64,000 nucleotides of DNA from Paracoccaceae bacterium. GTDB lineage: Bacteria > Pseudomonadota > Alphaproteobacteria > Rhodobacterales > Rhodobacteraceae. Both the position numbers and the translations under genes were made by a program. Location of the stretch: contig SDAL01000001.1 of the NCBI GenBank assembly GCA_004153385.1, positions 1,364,001-1,428,000 of the forward strand, read 5' to 3'. Below are positions 24,877 through 36,769 of this stretch, in pieces (position 1 is the stretch's first letter; every line of letters begins with the position of its first letter). A model generated the notes under the pieces. The model searched no databases, had not been told where the DNA came from, and was given only the letters and a program-made list of their open reading frames with translations.

Positions 24877-25111
24877 AGTCTGTAAATATGTGTGCGCTGT
24901 TTTGGTTCAAGTAAGTTTGGCGCGCTCGCCGATCAAAGCCAGACGATAAGCCCCTGTACGACCGGACACGATGCCCCCCAAGGTCATACCAGGACAATCT
25001 GCACGTGCCCCCTACCCTATAGCTATCTGGGCTAGAGCGGAGTTTACGCCAGATCTTCCACCCGATCTTCCATGTGCACCGCAGCCGGAAAGGGATCTAA
25101 CGGTATCAGGG

Positions 25112-25462
25112 TTAATAGAGGTCCCAATCATCGTCGTGTTTGACTGGCCCGATGGCCATCCAACCAGCCCGCACACGCGCCACACGCGAATCCGCCCATG
25201 TTTTGAAAATAATCACAAACCCTTCGGTTGTGATATCGCCGGCTGAAATATCCACCCGCGAATTATGTGTATTGTCGATATCCCACATCGCCAGCGTAAC
25301 ATGTACAGCAGGTGGAGCGGTGTAGGGATCGGGGAATGTAATCTTGCGGCGCAATTCGCGCGGCCCCTCACCGGACCACATCACCCCGTCTTCCTGAAAA
25401 TCGGAAAACAAAACCAGCTCGCCTTGAGAAATGCCAACCTGATGTGCATCGATTTTCATCAT
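25112..25462 (-). CDS. H-type lectin domain protein
   Basis: 116 residues, almost wholly one H-type lectin domain: beta-sandwich strands with RKITFPDPYTAPPAVHVTL, then FVIIFKTWADSRVARVRAGW and AIGP, matching the F-x-TW-x-DS...V-x-W-x-A-x-G pattern of discoidin/Helix agglutinin domains. No signal peptide or membrane segment, so it appears cytosolic unless exported otherwise. ATG 25462 (or 25459) follows GAGGAACG. It sits just beyond the ATP synthase terminator as a single gene. Carbohydrate binding is inferred from the fold; partner and role are unknown. Confidence 0.8.
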   Translation of the reverse strand: MMKIDAHQVGISQGELVLFSDFQEDGVMWSGEGPRELRRKITFPDPYTAPPAVHVTLAMWDIDNTHNSRVDISAGDITTEGFVIIFKTWADSRVARVRAGWMAIGPVKHDDDWDLY

Positions 25463-25523
25463 TTCAGCGTTCCTCGAACCGTTGACTGAACCCGCTTGTT
25501 ACCTAAAGCTTACGTTAACAAAA

Positions 25524-25554
25524 TCAAAAAGGCCCCGGCAATTGCCAAGGCCCT
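25524..25554 (-). terminator. Intrinsic terminator of the ATP synthase operon
   Basis: On the minus strand an 11-bp stem (with G-T pairs), AGGGCCTTGGC/GCCGGGGCCTT, and an AATT loop is followed by TTTTTGATTTT, 24 bases after the atpC stop. Classic rho-independent form. Confidence 0.88.
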
Positions 25555-25577
25555 TCAGAACATTTTCTAAGCGCGTT

Positions 25578-25976
25578 TTAGCCTAGCATGTGGGAGCCGA
25601 GGGCTTCCATATCTGCCAGCATCTTCGCTGTCATATCCGCAACCGAAGGATGGGCATCTTCATGCTCTTTGCGGGCCTCTTCGACCATTTCAGCATGAAC
25701 TTCCGGCGTAAATTCGTTCGCAGGCAGCGAACGCTCAGCCAGAATACTCACCGAGTCCGGCGAAATCTCGGCAAAACCGCCGGTTACAGCGTAATCGGTC
25801 GACACGCCATCGGCCACGATCGTCAGCTTACCCGGTTTGAGCGTGGTGATCAGCGGCGCATGCCCCGGCATAACCGTCAGTTCACCATCGGTCGAGGGAA
25901 TACGGATCTCGCTGGCCTGAACAGAAGCGAGCTTCCGTTCAGGGGCAACAAGGTCGGTTTGAATCGTGTTGGCCAT
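25578..25976 (-). CDS. atpC: ATP synthase F1 epsilon subunit
   Basis: 132 residues; central-stalk subunit that couples rotation and inhibits ATPase activity. The N-terminal beta-sandwich contains TDGELTVMPGHAPLITTLKPG, the family signature, and GGFAEISPDSVSILAE. The C-terminal helical part is short. Last gene of atpHAGDC, 12 bases after atpD and before the terminator. Confidence 0.96.
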   Translation of the reverse strand: MANTIQTDLVAPERKLASVQASEIRIPSTDGELTVMPGHAPLITTLKPGKLTIVADGVSTDYAVTGGFAEISPDSVSILAERSLPANEFTPEVHAEMVEEARKEHEDAHPSVADMTAKMLADMEALGSHMLG

Positions 25977-25988
25977 CGGCTGGTCTCC

Positions 25989-28308
<2,320 letters not shown>

Positions 28309-28329
28309 GTCCCTGTCCTTTCAGGCCGC

Positions 28330-29859
28330 TCACGCGAACGACTTGGCGAAGCCTTCGATAGCTGCCTTAAGCTTATCTGCGGCCGCACCTTTGATTTTCG
28401 GATCCTCGTTGGTAATCCAATCGAGAACGTCTTTCTTCGAAGAACGAAGATAGGCCAGCAGACCCTGCTCCCAGCGACCAACCTCTTTCACATCGACCTT
28501 GTCGAGATATCCGTTGGTACCGGCAAAGATCACTGCCACGATTTCGGCATTCGTCAGCGGCGCGTATTGCGGCTGCTTCATCAGCTCGGTCAGGCGTGCA
28601 CCACGGTTCAGAAGCTTCTGGGTGGACGCATCCAGATCAGAACCGAACTGTGCGAATGCCGCCATCTCGCGATACTGCGCCAACTCCAGTTTCACCGGAC
28701 CTGCGACAGATTTCATCGAGTTTGTCTGTGCAGACGACCCGACACGCGACACCGAAAGACCGGTGTTCACAGCAGGACGGATGCCTTGGTAGAACAGATC
28801 GGTTTCAAGGAAGATCTGGCCATCGGTGATCGAAATCACGTTGGTCGCGATGAACGCGGAAACGTCACCACCTTGGGTTTCGATAACCGGCAATGCTGTC
28901 AACGAACCTTCGCCGAAATCTTCGTTCAGCTTGGCCGAACGTTCCAGCAGGCGCGAGTGAAGATAGAAAACGTCACCCGGGAACGCTTCACGGCCCGGCG
29001 GACGGCGCAGCAGCAGCGACATCTGGCGATAGGCCACAGCCTGTTTCGTCAAATCATCATAAACGATCAAGGCGTGTTTGCCGTTGTCACGATAGAATTC
29101 AGCCATCGCGGTGGCCGAATACGGTGCCAGATACTGCATCGGTGCCGGATCGGAAGCGGTCGCCGCGATCACTGTCGTGTAGGCCATCGCGCCGGTTTCT
29201 TCGAGCTTTTTCACAAGCTGCGCGACGGTCGAGCGTTTTTGACCGATTGCGACGTAGAAGCAGTGAACAGCGTTGTCCGGGTTCGCGTCGTTATAGACTT
29301 TCTGGTTCAGGATCGCGTCAAGCGCGATGGCCGTTTTACCCGTCTGACGGTCACCGATGATCAACTCGCGCTGGCCACGGCCGATCGGAATCATTGCGTC
29401 AACCGATTTCAAACCTGTCGCCATCGGTTCGTATACCGATTTACGCGGGATAATACCCGGTGCCTTCACATCGGCCACGCGACGTTCGCTCGCCTCGATC
29501 GGGCCTTTGCCGTCAAGCGGGTTACCAAGGCCATCAACGACACGCCCCAAAAGCGCGTCACCGGCAGGAACGTCCACGATGGAGTTCGTACGCTTGACGA
29601 TATCGCCTTCTTTGATGTGACGGTCAGAGCCGAACAGAACCACACCGACGTTGTCGGCCTCGAGGTTCAGCGCCATGCCGCGCAGACCACCGGGGAATTC
29701 CACCATTTCGCCAGCCTGAACATTGTCCAGACCGTAGACGCGGGCAATACCGTCACCGACGGAAAGCACGCGACCGACTTCGGCCACTTGGGCATCCTGC
29801 CCGAAATTCTTGATCTGCTCCTTAAGGATCGCAGAGATCTCAGATGCCTGGATACCCAT
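28330..29859 (-). CDS. atpA: ATP synthase F1 alpha subunit
   Basis: 509 residues; non-catalytic nucleotide-binding subunit of F1. Walker A GDRQTGKT at 169-176; the arginine-finger region [17 protein letters not shown] is present. The start ATG overlaps the atpH stop by one base (TAATG), so translation is coupled. A long open frame on the opposite strand across this gene is a coding shadow. Confidence 0.98.
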   Translation of the reverse strand: MGIQASEISAILKEQIKNFGQDAQVAEVGRVLSVGDGIARVYGLDNVQAGEMVEFPGGLRGMALNLEADNVGVVLFGSDRHIKEGDIVKRTNSIVDVPAGDALLGRVVDGLGNPLDGKGPIEASERRVADVKAPGIIPRKSVYEPMATGLKSVDAMIPIGRGQRELIIGDRQTGKTAIALDAILNQKVYNDANPDNAVHCFYVAIGQKRSTVAQLVKKLEETGAMAYTTVIAATASDPAPMQYLAPYSATAMAEFYRDNGKHALIVYDDLTKQAVAYRQMSLLLRRPPGREAFPGDVFYLHSRLLERSAKLNEDFGEGSLTALPVIETQGGDVSAFIATNVISITDGQIFLETDLFYQGIRPAVNTGLSVSRVGSSAQTNSMKSVAGPVKLELAQYREMAAFAQFGSDLDASTQKLLNRGARLTELMKQPQYAPLTNAEIVAVIFAGTNGYLDKVDVKEVGRWEQGLLAYLRSSKKDVLDWITNEDPKIKGAAADKLKAAIEGFAKSFA

Positions 29860-30419
29860 TATCCAACCTCTTTCATGCTATTCTGGAGGGATGCAAGCTT
29901 CGAGCGGATCGATGTATCGACCATGCGCGAGCCCAACTTTACAATCATGCCGCCGATGAGGCTTTCATCAACAGCAACATTTAGCTTAACAGTCTTACCG
30001 GTTTTCTCGGCGAGCGTCTTGGACAGCTGCGATTGCTGTTCGGACGTCAACGCAGTTGCGGCGGTCACGTCTGCGGTCATCTCGCCTTTTGCCTCGGCGA
30101 TTTTCTCGCGCAATGCGCCCAACAGGGCAGGCAAAGCGAACAGCCGGCGTTTTTGCGCCATCAAACCCAAACCGTGGGTCATTGCCGGTGTCAAAGACAT
30201 CGCTTTCGCAACGCCCTCGATCGCGGCTTCCTGCTGCGCGCGCGAGTAGACCGGGCTGGCGATAAGTTCGCGCAGATCGTCACTCTCGGTCAAGGCCGCG
30301 CCCAATGTGTCAACGTCACTCGAAAGCGCGTCGAGCTGAGCGGAATCCTTGGAAATTTCAAAAATCGCCGTCGCATAACGTCCGGCGATGCCTGCGGAAA
30401 TCGAAGCTGGTTCGGACAC
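29859..30419 (-). CDS. atpH: ATP synthase F1 delta subunit (GTG start)
   Basis: 186 residues; peripheral-stalk protein linking F1 to F0. [19 protein letters not shown] is the conserved N-terminal helix and [20 protein letters not shown] the conserved C-terminal motif. I choose GTG 30419 behind GGAAGG; an ATG 20 codons upstream lacks a site and adds an extension not expected in the family. First gene of the F1 operon. Confidence 0.95.
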   Translation of the reverse strand: MSEPASISAGIAGRYATAIFEISKDSAQLDALSSDVDTLGAALTESDDLRELIASPVYSRAQQEAAIEGVAKAMSLTPAMTHGLGLMAQKRRLFALPALLGALREKIAEAKGEMTADVTAATALTSEQQSQLSKTLAEKTGKTVKLNVAVDESLIGGMIVKLGSRMVDTSIRSKLASLQNSMKEVG

Positions 30420-30723
30420 GTCCACCCTTCCGATGATTGGCCTTCGTCCCCCATCATGCCCGGCGGAACTGCCGGTCACGGTGTTGGCTGAAGGTCTCCC
30501 TTGAGCACCGTTACTTGTGCCCGCTTATCGGATGAAGGATGTAGCAGAGCATCCCCCCCCTCGCAACCTTCTTGCGCACTAAGCTGTGAACATCGGGCTG
30601 CATTTTTGTCTTTCGGTGCGACTAGGACACCTTCGTGACGGAAATCCCTTCCATTTGCCCGCAATTCGGCCTCGGGATGGCAGAAATTCAGACCAATTTG
30701 CGCAAGTAAACCGATTGGTTCGG
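30420..30723. other. Upstream region of the ATP synthase operon
   Basis: About 300 bases between atpH and the methyltransferase stop, expected to hold the operon promoter. A 95-codon minus-strand frame runs through it, but it has no ribosome site or family resemblance and is not called. No terminator for the methyltransferase gene is obvious. Confidence 0.5.
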
Positions 30724-31569
30724 CTAAAATGACGCAGGCCCGCGCAGGTGATTCAGGGTGCATTCCAGCTGTGATACGTCCGTCCGATCACGGCTGAGGC
30801 CTCCGGTATACCAACTTGGCTCCACCGCGGGTTTCGTGGCCCCTTCCAGAATGGACAGCGGTCGCCTGACCCGCGCACCCAGCCCCGGTTTTTTGGTCTG
30901 GGCTGATTGCTTCGAGACCTCCAGCATCAACACACCCGCTGCGAGCAGACCAGACACCCGCACACCGATCCGCTCCCATACCTGCGCCGAGCGCAGCCAG
31001 AACCGCCGGTGCGAGGGCGGGATATAAAGCGCGGCTGTGTGGCGTTCGGTGACAAAGCCGTTGCGTCTGGTCAGCGCATCCAGCTGTGACAGGGTATACG
31101 GCCTGCCAAATCCGAAGGGTGTGGTCTCGCGCGGGGCCCATAGGCCTGCACGGTTGGGCACGATAATCAAAGCCCGCCCACCGGGGCCAAGCACCCGCCC
31201 GCATTCCGCAAGCAGCGCATCGGCACTTTCGGATTGTTCCAGCGCATGCATCACCACCAGACGATCCACAAGCCCCGTCTCGATAGGCCACTGTAGTTCT
31301 TCGGTCAGAACAGATACATTCGGCATGCCCGCAGGCCACGCCATAACCCCTTGGGGGGCCGGCATCAGCCCGATCACCCGACGTGATCCCGCCAGATAGG
31401 GGCGCAGCAGCGGCACCGCAAACCCGAAACCCGCAACCGTCATGCCCACCGTCCCTGCCCCGTCGGCGGGCCAAAGCGACAGCATCCGGTCGCGCATCGC
31501 ACGCTGCGCCACCCGCCCCAACTGGGTACGGTAGTAGAAATTTCTCAGTTCGAGCACATCTACATGCAT
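30724..31569 (-). CDS. SAM-dependent methyltransferase (class I-like)
   Basis: 281 residues. A Rossmann-type methyltransferase core is suggested by [19 protein letters not shown] (degenerate glycine loop), [30 protein letters not shown] and [14 protein letters not shown], as in UbiE/BioC-like families (methyltransf_11). The C-terminal third is unconserved and basic. Start ATG 31569 is preferred; an in-frame ATG at 31593 is also possible. Divergent from gloB, a pairing common in Rhodobacterales. Substrate unknown. Confidence 0.82.
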   Translation of the reverse strand: MHVDVLELRNFYYRTQLGRVAQRAMRDRMLSLWPADGAGTVGMTVAGFGFAVPLLRPYLAGSRRVIGLMPAPQGVMAWPAGMPNVSVLTEELQWPIETGLVDRLVVMHALEQSESADALLAECGRVLGPGGRALIIVPNRAGLWAPRETTPFGFGRPYTLSQLDALTRRNGFVTERHTAALYIPPSHRRFWLRSAQVWERIGVRVSGLLAAGVLMLEVSKQSAQTKKPGLGARVRRPLSILEGATKPAVEPSWYTGGLSRDRTDVSQLECTLNHLRGPASF

Positions 31570-31631
31570 TGCGATGGACGTCTCCTTGGGCATAGCCTGA
31601 CCACAACATAAGGAAGGTTTCACGAAACACC

Positions 31632-32408
31632 ATGACTGTCGAACTCTCAATTATCCCGTGCCTCAGCGATAACTACGCCTATCTGCTTCACGATACGGTC
31701 AGTGCCACCACAACCCTGATCGATGTGCCCGAAGCAAAACCGGTGCTGGACGCGTTGCAGGCGGCGCAATATTCGCTCGATACAATCCTTCTGACCCACC
31801 ACCACGACGATCATATCGCCGGCGTGGCGGAAGTGGTGGCTGCAACCGGTGCCAAAGTGATCGGCGCGGCTGCCGACCGCCACCGCCTGCCGCCGCTTGA
31901 TCAGGCGGTCACACCGGCCTTGTCTTTCACGTTGGGCGCGGCCGAGATCGAGGTCGAGGTCATCGATGTTCCCGGCCACACGGTCGGGCATGTTGCCTAT
32001 TACCTGCCCGCACAGGGTCTTTTGTTTACCGGCGACAGTCTGATGGCATGGGGCTGCGGGCGCCTGTTCGAGGGCACGCCTGAACAAATGTTCGATAGCC
32101 TGAGCCGTCTGGCCGCGCTGCCTGACGAGGTGCTGGTTTGCTCGGGCCATGAATATACCCTGTCCAACGGGCGTTTCGCGCTTAGCCTCGAGCCCGAAAA
32201 CGCAGATCTGCTTGCGCGCATGGCCGACACGCAAGACAGTCGCGACAATGGCGATCCGACCGTTCCATCATCGCTCGGGCTGGAAAAAGCCACCAATCCG
32301 TTTTTGCGCAGCACCTCCGCAGAACTGCGCAAAACCCTTGGACTGGATGCGAGCGCGACCAATCTGGCCGTGTTTGCTGCGGCCAGAGCCGCCAAGGACC
32401 GTTTCTGA
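31632..32408 (+). CDS. gloB: Hydroxyacylglutathione hydrolase (glyoxalase II)
   Basis: 258-residue metallo-beta-lactamase-fold enzyme hydrolysing S-D-lactoylglutathione to lactate and glutathione in methylglyoxal detoxification. Binuclear metal motif THHHDDH at 55-61, further ligands in [16 protein letters not shown] and CSGHEYT. The C-terminal glutathione-binding helices end with [13 protein letters not shown], which fits GloB rather than a generic hydrolase. Confidence 0.94.
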   Translation: MTVELSIIPCLSDNYAYLLHDTVSATTTLIDVPEAKPVLDALQAAQYSLDTILLTHHHDDHIAGVAEVVAATGAKVIGAAADRHRLPPLDQAVTPALSFTLGAAEIEVEVIDVPGHTVGHVAYYLPAQGLLFTGDSLMAWGCGRLFEGTPEQMFDSLSRLAALPDEVLVCSGHEYTLSNGRFALSLEPENADLLARMADTQDSRDNGDPTVPSSLGLEKATNPFLRSTSAELRKTLGLDASATNLAVFAAARAAKDRF

Positions 32409-32441
32409 ACAACGCGTCCCCTCCGCGGCCTGTAAATCGGG

Positions 32442-33881
32442 TTAGCCTTTTGTCGCGGGGGGAGTTTGGGGGGGCGATTGGTTGGGCCCCGGACCGGTGC
32501 CACCCTCCCGTGCCCCGACATTGCTGTCTTCAGCCTCTTTGGCAGCTTGGGCGCGCGCACGGCGCATCCGTAGCCCGTCGGCGATGAAAAACCGCGACAG
32601 GGTTTCGTAAAGCGGTTCGGGAGAGATGAAGCGCGCCGTTCCATATCCGATCATCGATGCCGCCATAATCGGCACGATATTGGCATGGCTTCCCGTCATT
32701 TCAACGATGATGACAAATGCGGTCATCGGGGATTGAACCACCCCAGCGAAATAGGCCGCCATCCCCAGAATGGTTGCGTTCCCGACGCTTGCCCCAAGTA
32801 TCAGCGCAAGCGTCGAGCCGACGCCGGCCCCCACCGCGAGCGACGGCGCGAACAATCCACCCGGAATACCCGAGACGGTCGCCGCCACCGTCGCGATCAG
32901 CTTGGCAAAGAAATAGGTCAGCGGCAGGGCCTCACCCTCGATCGAGGCGCGGGCCTCCTCGTATCCGGTGCCGAACGTCAGCCCGCCATAGCTGAACCCG
33001 ATCACGGCTGTGATGACACCGGCCACCAACGCCTGCAAAAGCGAACGCCGCATCATGTCGCCATTGGCCTTCCAGCGCCTGATGCGGCGGGTCAGGATAA
33101 TCACCATCCTGCTGAACAGCGCCCCCATCACCCCGCCGGCCAAACCGCACACGAGCACCAGCCACAGGTCGCGCGGCAAATCGGACACCGATTCAGAAAT
33201 TCCGAAATAGGTATAGTTTCCCAAGAGACTGAGCGAGGCGATCCCCGCGATAATCACCGCCGACAGAACCACCCCGTTGGTGCGGGCGCGGTAGCTGCGG
33301 CTCATTTCCTCGATCGCGAACACGATACCCGCCAAAGGTGTATTGAACGCCGCGGCGATTCCTGCGGCAGAGCCCGCAAGGATCAACCCGCGTGAATGGG
33401 CCATCCCGCCCACGCTTGCGGCCTGCAACATGATCGCCGAGCCCACCTGCACCGTCGGCCCCTCGCGTCCGATGGACGCGCCGCAAAACAGCCCCACCAC
33501 AGTCAGGGCGATCTTGCCGAAAATCATCCGCAGTGACAAAAGCCAGCGCCGGTCGTCCGGCTCGGTCAGGGTTTGGGCCGCGATGGCTTGTGGAATACCG
33601 CTGCCCTGTGCGCCGGGGAAAAAGCGTAGCGCCAGATAGGCACACAGCACAAACCCCGCAGGCGTCAGCACCAAGGGGATAAATTGTCCGCCATCTGCTG
33701 CGGTGATCGTACGGAACAGGGATTGCGCATAATCCGCTGCGATCGCGAAGCCGACGCTGATGACACCCAGCGTAATTGCCCCGACCCAAAACACCAGACG
33801 CGATTTCCACAACCGGCGTGACGATACCATCGCACGCGACCGGCGCAGCATCGCAACCCGCGAAATTCTGAATGAGGCCAT
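32442..33881 (-). CDS. ClC-family chloride/proton antiporter
   Basis: 479 residues with 10-12 membrane helices. The three anion-path signatures are visible: GSGIPQ (93-98), GREGPT with the gating Glu140, and GIPGGLFAPSLAVGAG. The gating glutamate implies an exchanger or gated channel. The C-terminus is hydrophilic and proline/glycine-rich without CBS domains. Convergent with gloB, 33 bases between stops. Probable role in acid or ionic stress. Confidence 0.92.
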   Translation of the reverse strand: MASFRISRVAMLRRSRAMVSSRRLWKSRLVFWVGAITLGVISVGFAIAADYAQSLFRTITAADGGQFIPLVLTPAGFVLCAYLALRFFPGAQGSGIPQAIAAQTLTEPDDRRWLLSLRMIFGKIALTVVGLFCGASIGREGPTVQVGSAIMLQAASVGGMAHSRGLILAGSAAGIAAAFNTPLAGIVFAIEEMSRSYRARTNGVVLSAVIIAGIASLSLLGNYTYFGISESVSDLPRDLWLVLVCGLAGGVMGALFSRMVIILTRRIRRWKANGDMMRRSLLQALVAGVITAVIGFSYGGLTFGTGYEEARASIEGEALPLTYFFAKLIATVAATVSGIPGGLFAPSLAVGAGVGSTLALILGASVGNATILGMAAYFAGVVQSPMTAFVIIVEMTGSHANIVPIMAASMIGYGTARFISPEPLYETLSRFFIADGLRMRRARAQAAKEAEDSNVGAREGGTGPGPNQSPPQTPPATKG

Positions 33882-34335
33882 TTGCTTTTCTTTACGCTCC
33901 GCATAATCCCCGATGCAGGGAGTCGATGCGCTTCACGCGCCTTACAATGCTCGTAACGAAATGCAGTCAAAATACCAAGGATTTGACTGAAAATCCTGAA
34001 AATTTGTGCGATATCCTTGCCTATCGACACATGTGTCACTGTCATGAGCAGTTTTTTGGACCATCACCCAACGTATCGCTCGACAGATCGTATTTGCCTG
34101 CGCAAGATGATGATTGAAAACCAGCGACTGAATGCCCAGATATTCTACTACAAGACGCCAGCGCCCGGATCGTTCATAATCCGTTCACTTTTCGGGCACA
34201 GCCTAAAACATGTGTGGATTTTACAGCATTAGCTCTTGAAGCTTGCGAATTTCCACCGAAGTTTAAGTTTTATGAGGCCAGGTTGGGGTGGGTGTCACAC
34301 CGATATCCATCGCCGCTTTAGGAAAGGAGCACCAT
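33882..34335. other. Divergent promoter region of the ClC gene and clpA
   Basis: About 450 bases without a gene; noticeably lower G+C than its flanks. TTGACTG near 33984 on the plus strand is a -35-like element, but no convincing -10 or heat-shock promoter was found. No clpS reading frame, which usually precedes clpA, was found here. Confidence 0.5.
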
Positions 34336-36669
34336 ATGCCTTCGTTCTCCACCACACTGGAACAAGCAATCCATGGTGCGCTGGCACTGGCCAACGCGCG
34401 CCGACACGAATTGGCAACGCTAGAGCATCTTCTGCTGGCGCTGATCGACGAGCCGGAAGCCAATCGGGTCATGCAGGCGTGCTCTGTAGACCTTGACGAA
34501 CTACGCCAGACTTTAACCGAATTCATCGAAGAAGACCTCTCGACCCTCGTGACAGAGGTCGAGGGTTCTGAAGCCGTGCCAACGGCTGCATTCCAGCGCG
34601 TGATCCAGCGCGCGGCCATTCATGTGCAATCATCGGGCCGCTCCGAGGTGACGGGCGCAAATGTCCTCGTCGCGATCTTTGCAGAGCGTGAATCGAATGC
34701 AGCCTTCTTTTTGCAAGAACAGGATATGACCCGCTATGACGCGGTCAATTTCATCGCCCACGGGGTCGCCAAAGATCCCGAATTCGGCGAAGCACGACCG
34801 ATTACCGGCGCCGAGGAAGAAGAAGAGGCCAAAGCCGAAAGCACCCCCCACACAAGTGCGGGCGACGGCAAGGAATCCGCGCTTGCGAAATACTGCGTTG
34901 ATCTGAATGCGAAATCGGTCAAGGGCGATATCGATCCATTGATCGGTCGCGAGCAGGAGGTCGAACGCTGCATTCAGGTCTTGTGCCGCCGTCGCAAGAA
35001 CAATCCGCTTCTGGTCGGCGATCCGGGCGTGGGCAAAACCGCGATTGCCGAGGGGCTCGCCCTCAAGATCTCACGCGGCGAAACACCGGATATTCTGGCC
35101 AAATCCACGATTTTTTCACTCGATATGGGTTCGCTTCTGGCGGGCACGCGGTACCGCGGTGATTTCGAGGAACGTCTGAAAGCGGTCGTGAAAGAGCTTG
35201 AGGAGCATCCCGACGCAATCCTGTTTATTGATGAAATCCATACCGTGATCGGGGCCGGTGCGACCTCTGGCGGGGCAATGGATGCGTCGAACCTGCTGAA
35301 ACCCGCGTTGGCGGGCGGTAAACTGCGCTGTATGGGATCCACGACTTACAAAGAATTCCGCCAGCATTTCGAAAAGGATCGTGCCTTAAGCCGCCGCTTC
35401 CAGAAAATCGATGTGCGCGAGCCGTCGACTGCGGATTCGATCAAGATCCTGATGGGGCTTAAACCCTATTTCGAAGATCACCACGACATCCGCTATACCA
35501 ACGAGTCGATCAAAACGGCCGTGGAACTTGCCGCACGGTATATCCATGATCGCAAACTGCCCGATAAGGCCATTGATGTGATCGACGAGGCCGGTGCCGC
35601 ACAACATCTGCTGCCCGACTCCAAGCGTCGTAAAACCATTGGCCCTAAAGATATCGAGAATGTTGTGGCCAAGATCGCGCGTATTCCGCCCAAAAACGTC
35701 TCCAAAGACGATGCAGAAGTCCTGCGCGATCTCGAGAAGTCGCTCAAACGGGTGGTGTTTGGTCAGGACAAGGCGATCGAAGTGCTTGCGGGCTCGATCA
35801 AGCTCGCGCGTGCCGGGCTGCGCGAGCCCGAGAAACCGATCGGGAACTATCTCTTCGCAGGACCGACAGGTGTGGGTAAAACCGAGGTGGCCAAACAGCT
35901 TGCATCGACATTGGGTGTAGAAATGCTGCGGTTCGATATGTCGGAATACATGGAAAAACATGCCGTGAGCCGTTTGATCGGCGCGCCTCCGGGGTATGTC
36001 GGCTTTGATCAGGGTGGTCTGTTGACCGATGGGGTGGACCAGAACCCCCACTGCGTACTGTTGCTTGACGAGATGGAAAAAGCCCATCCGGATGTCTATA
36101 ATATCCTCTTGCAGGTGATGGATAACGGTAAGCTTACAGATCACAATGGTCGTCAGGTCGATTTCCGGAACGTGATCCTGATCATGACGTCGAACGCTGG
36201 CGCGACCGAGCAGGCAAAATCTGCCATCGGCTTTGGCCGCGAGCGTCGCGAGGGCGAAGACACTGCCGCAATCGAACGCACCTTCACCCCCGAGTTCCGC
36301 AACCGGCTGGATGCGGTCGTCAGCTTCGCACCACTGCCGCGCGATACGATCTTGCAGGTTGTAGATAAGTTCGTGCTTCAACTTGAAGCCCAGCTGATTG
36401 ATCGCAACGTGCACATCGAGCTGACGCCGGAAGCTGCCAACTGGCTGGCAGAAAAAGGCTACGACAGTCGCATGGGCGCGCGGCCATTGGGGCGCGTCAT
36501 TCAGGAGCACATCAAGAAACCGCTCGCGGAAGAGTTGCTGTTTGGCAAACTGACCAAAGGCGGCATTGCCAAAGTGTCTGTTGAGAACGACGAGATCGTC
36601 ATTTCAATCGAGGAAATCGGCAAGCCACGTTTGTCTGGCAACCGTCCACGCCTGTTGACGGCAGACTGA
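34336..36669 (+). CDS. clpA: ATP-dependent Clp protease ATP-binding subunit ClpA
   Basis: 777-residue AAA+ unfoldase that feeds substrates to ClpP. The N-domain with two Clp repeats (residues 1-145, TTLEQAIHGALALANARRH) comes first, then an acidic linker (EEEEEAKAES) and D1 with Walker A GDPGVGKT at 228-235. No long ClpB-type middle domain follows. D2 carries Walker A GPTGVGKT at 509-516 and the ClpP-docking region near RREGEDTAAI. ATG 34336 follows AAAGGAG; the upstream 16 codons of open frame are not used. clpS is not adjacent. Confidence 0.96.
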   Translation: MPSFSTTLEQAIHGALALANARRHELATLEHLLLALIDEPEANRVMQACSVDLDELRQTLTEFIEEDLSTLVTEVEGSEAVPTAAFQRVIQRAAIHVQSSGRSEVTGANVLVAIFAERESNAAFFLQEQDMTRYDAVNFIAHGVAKDPEFGEARPITGAEEEEEAKAESTPHTSAGDGKESALAKYCVDLNAKSVKGDIDPLIGREQEVERCIQVLCRRRKNNPLLVGDPGVGKTAIAEGLALKISRGETPDILAKSTIFSLDMGSLLAGTRYRGDFEERLKAVVKELEEHPDAILFIDEIHTVIGAGATSGGAMDASNLLKPALAGGKLRCMGSTTYKEFRQHFEKDRALSRRFQKIDVREPSTADSIKILMGLKPYFEDHHDIRYTNESIKTAVELAARYIHDRKLPDKAIDVIDEAGAAQHLLPDSKRRKTIGPKDIENVVAKIARIPPKNVSKDDAEVLRDLEKSLKRVVFGQDKAIEVLAGSIKLARAGLREPEKPIGNYLFAGPTGVGKTEVAKQLASTLGVEMLRFDMSEYMEKHAVSRLIGAPPGYVGFDQGGLLTDGVDQNPHCVLLLDEMEKAHPDVYNILLQVMDNGKLTDHNGRQVDFRNVILIMTSNAGATEQAKSAIGFGRERREGEDTAAIERTFTPEFRNRLDAVVSFAPLPRDTILQVVDKFVLQLEAQLIDRNVHIELTPEAANWLAEKGYDSRMGARPLGRVIQEHIKKPLAEELLFGKLTKGGIAKVSVENDEIVISIEEIGKPRLSGNRPRLLTAD

Positions 36670-36705
36670 CATTTCCAGCAGTCTGATGTTGCCTATAGCC
36701 TAAAG

Positions 36706-36734
36706 AAAAGCCCCGCCAAATCGGCGGGGCTTTT
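36706..36734. terminator. Bidirectional terminator between clpA and the OmpA-like gene
   Basis: Perfect stem AAAAGCCCCGCC/GGCGGGGCTTTT with a five-base loop, flanked by A- and T-rich ends, between two convergent genes. Serves clpA (plus) and the MotB-like gene (minus). Confidence 0.92.
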
Positions 36735-36769
36735 ATCTGTTCTGTCGCGTTCGCCACGCTCACCATATC

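Noticed and set aside
28567-30249. 560-codon open frame on the plus strand opposite atpA and atpH
   Set aside because: Antisense shadow of highly conserved ATP synthase genes; His/Arg/Gln-rich composition, no ribosome site.
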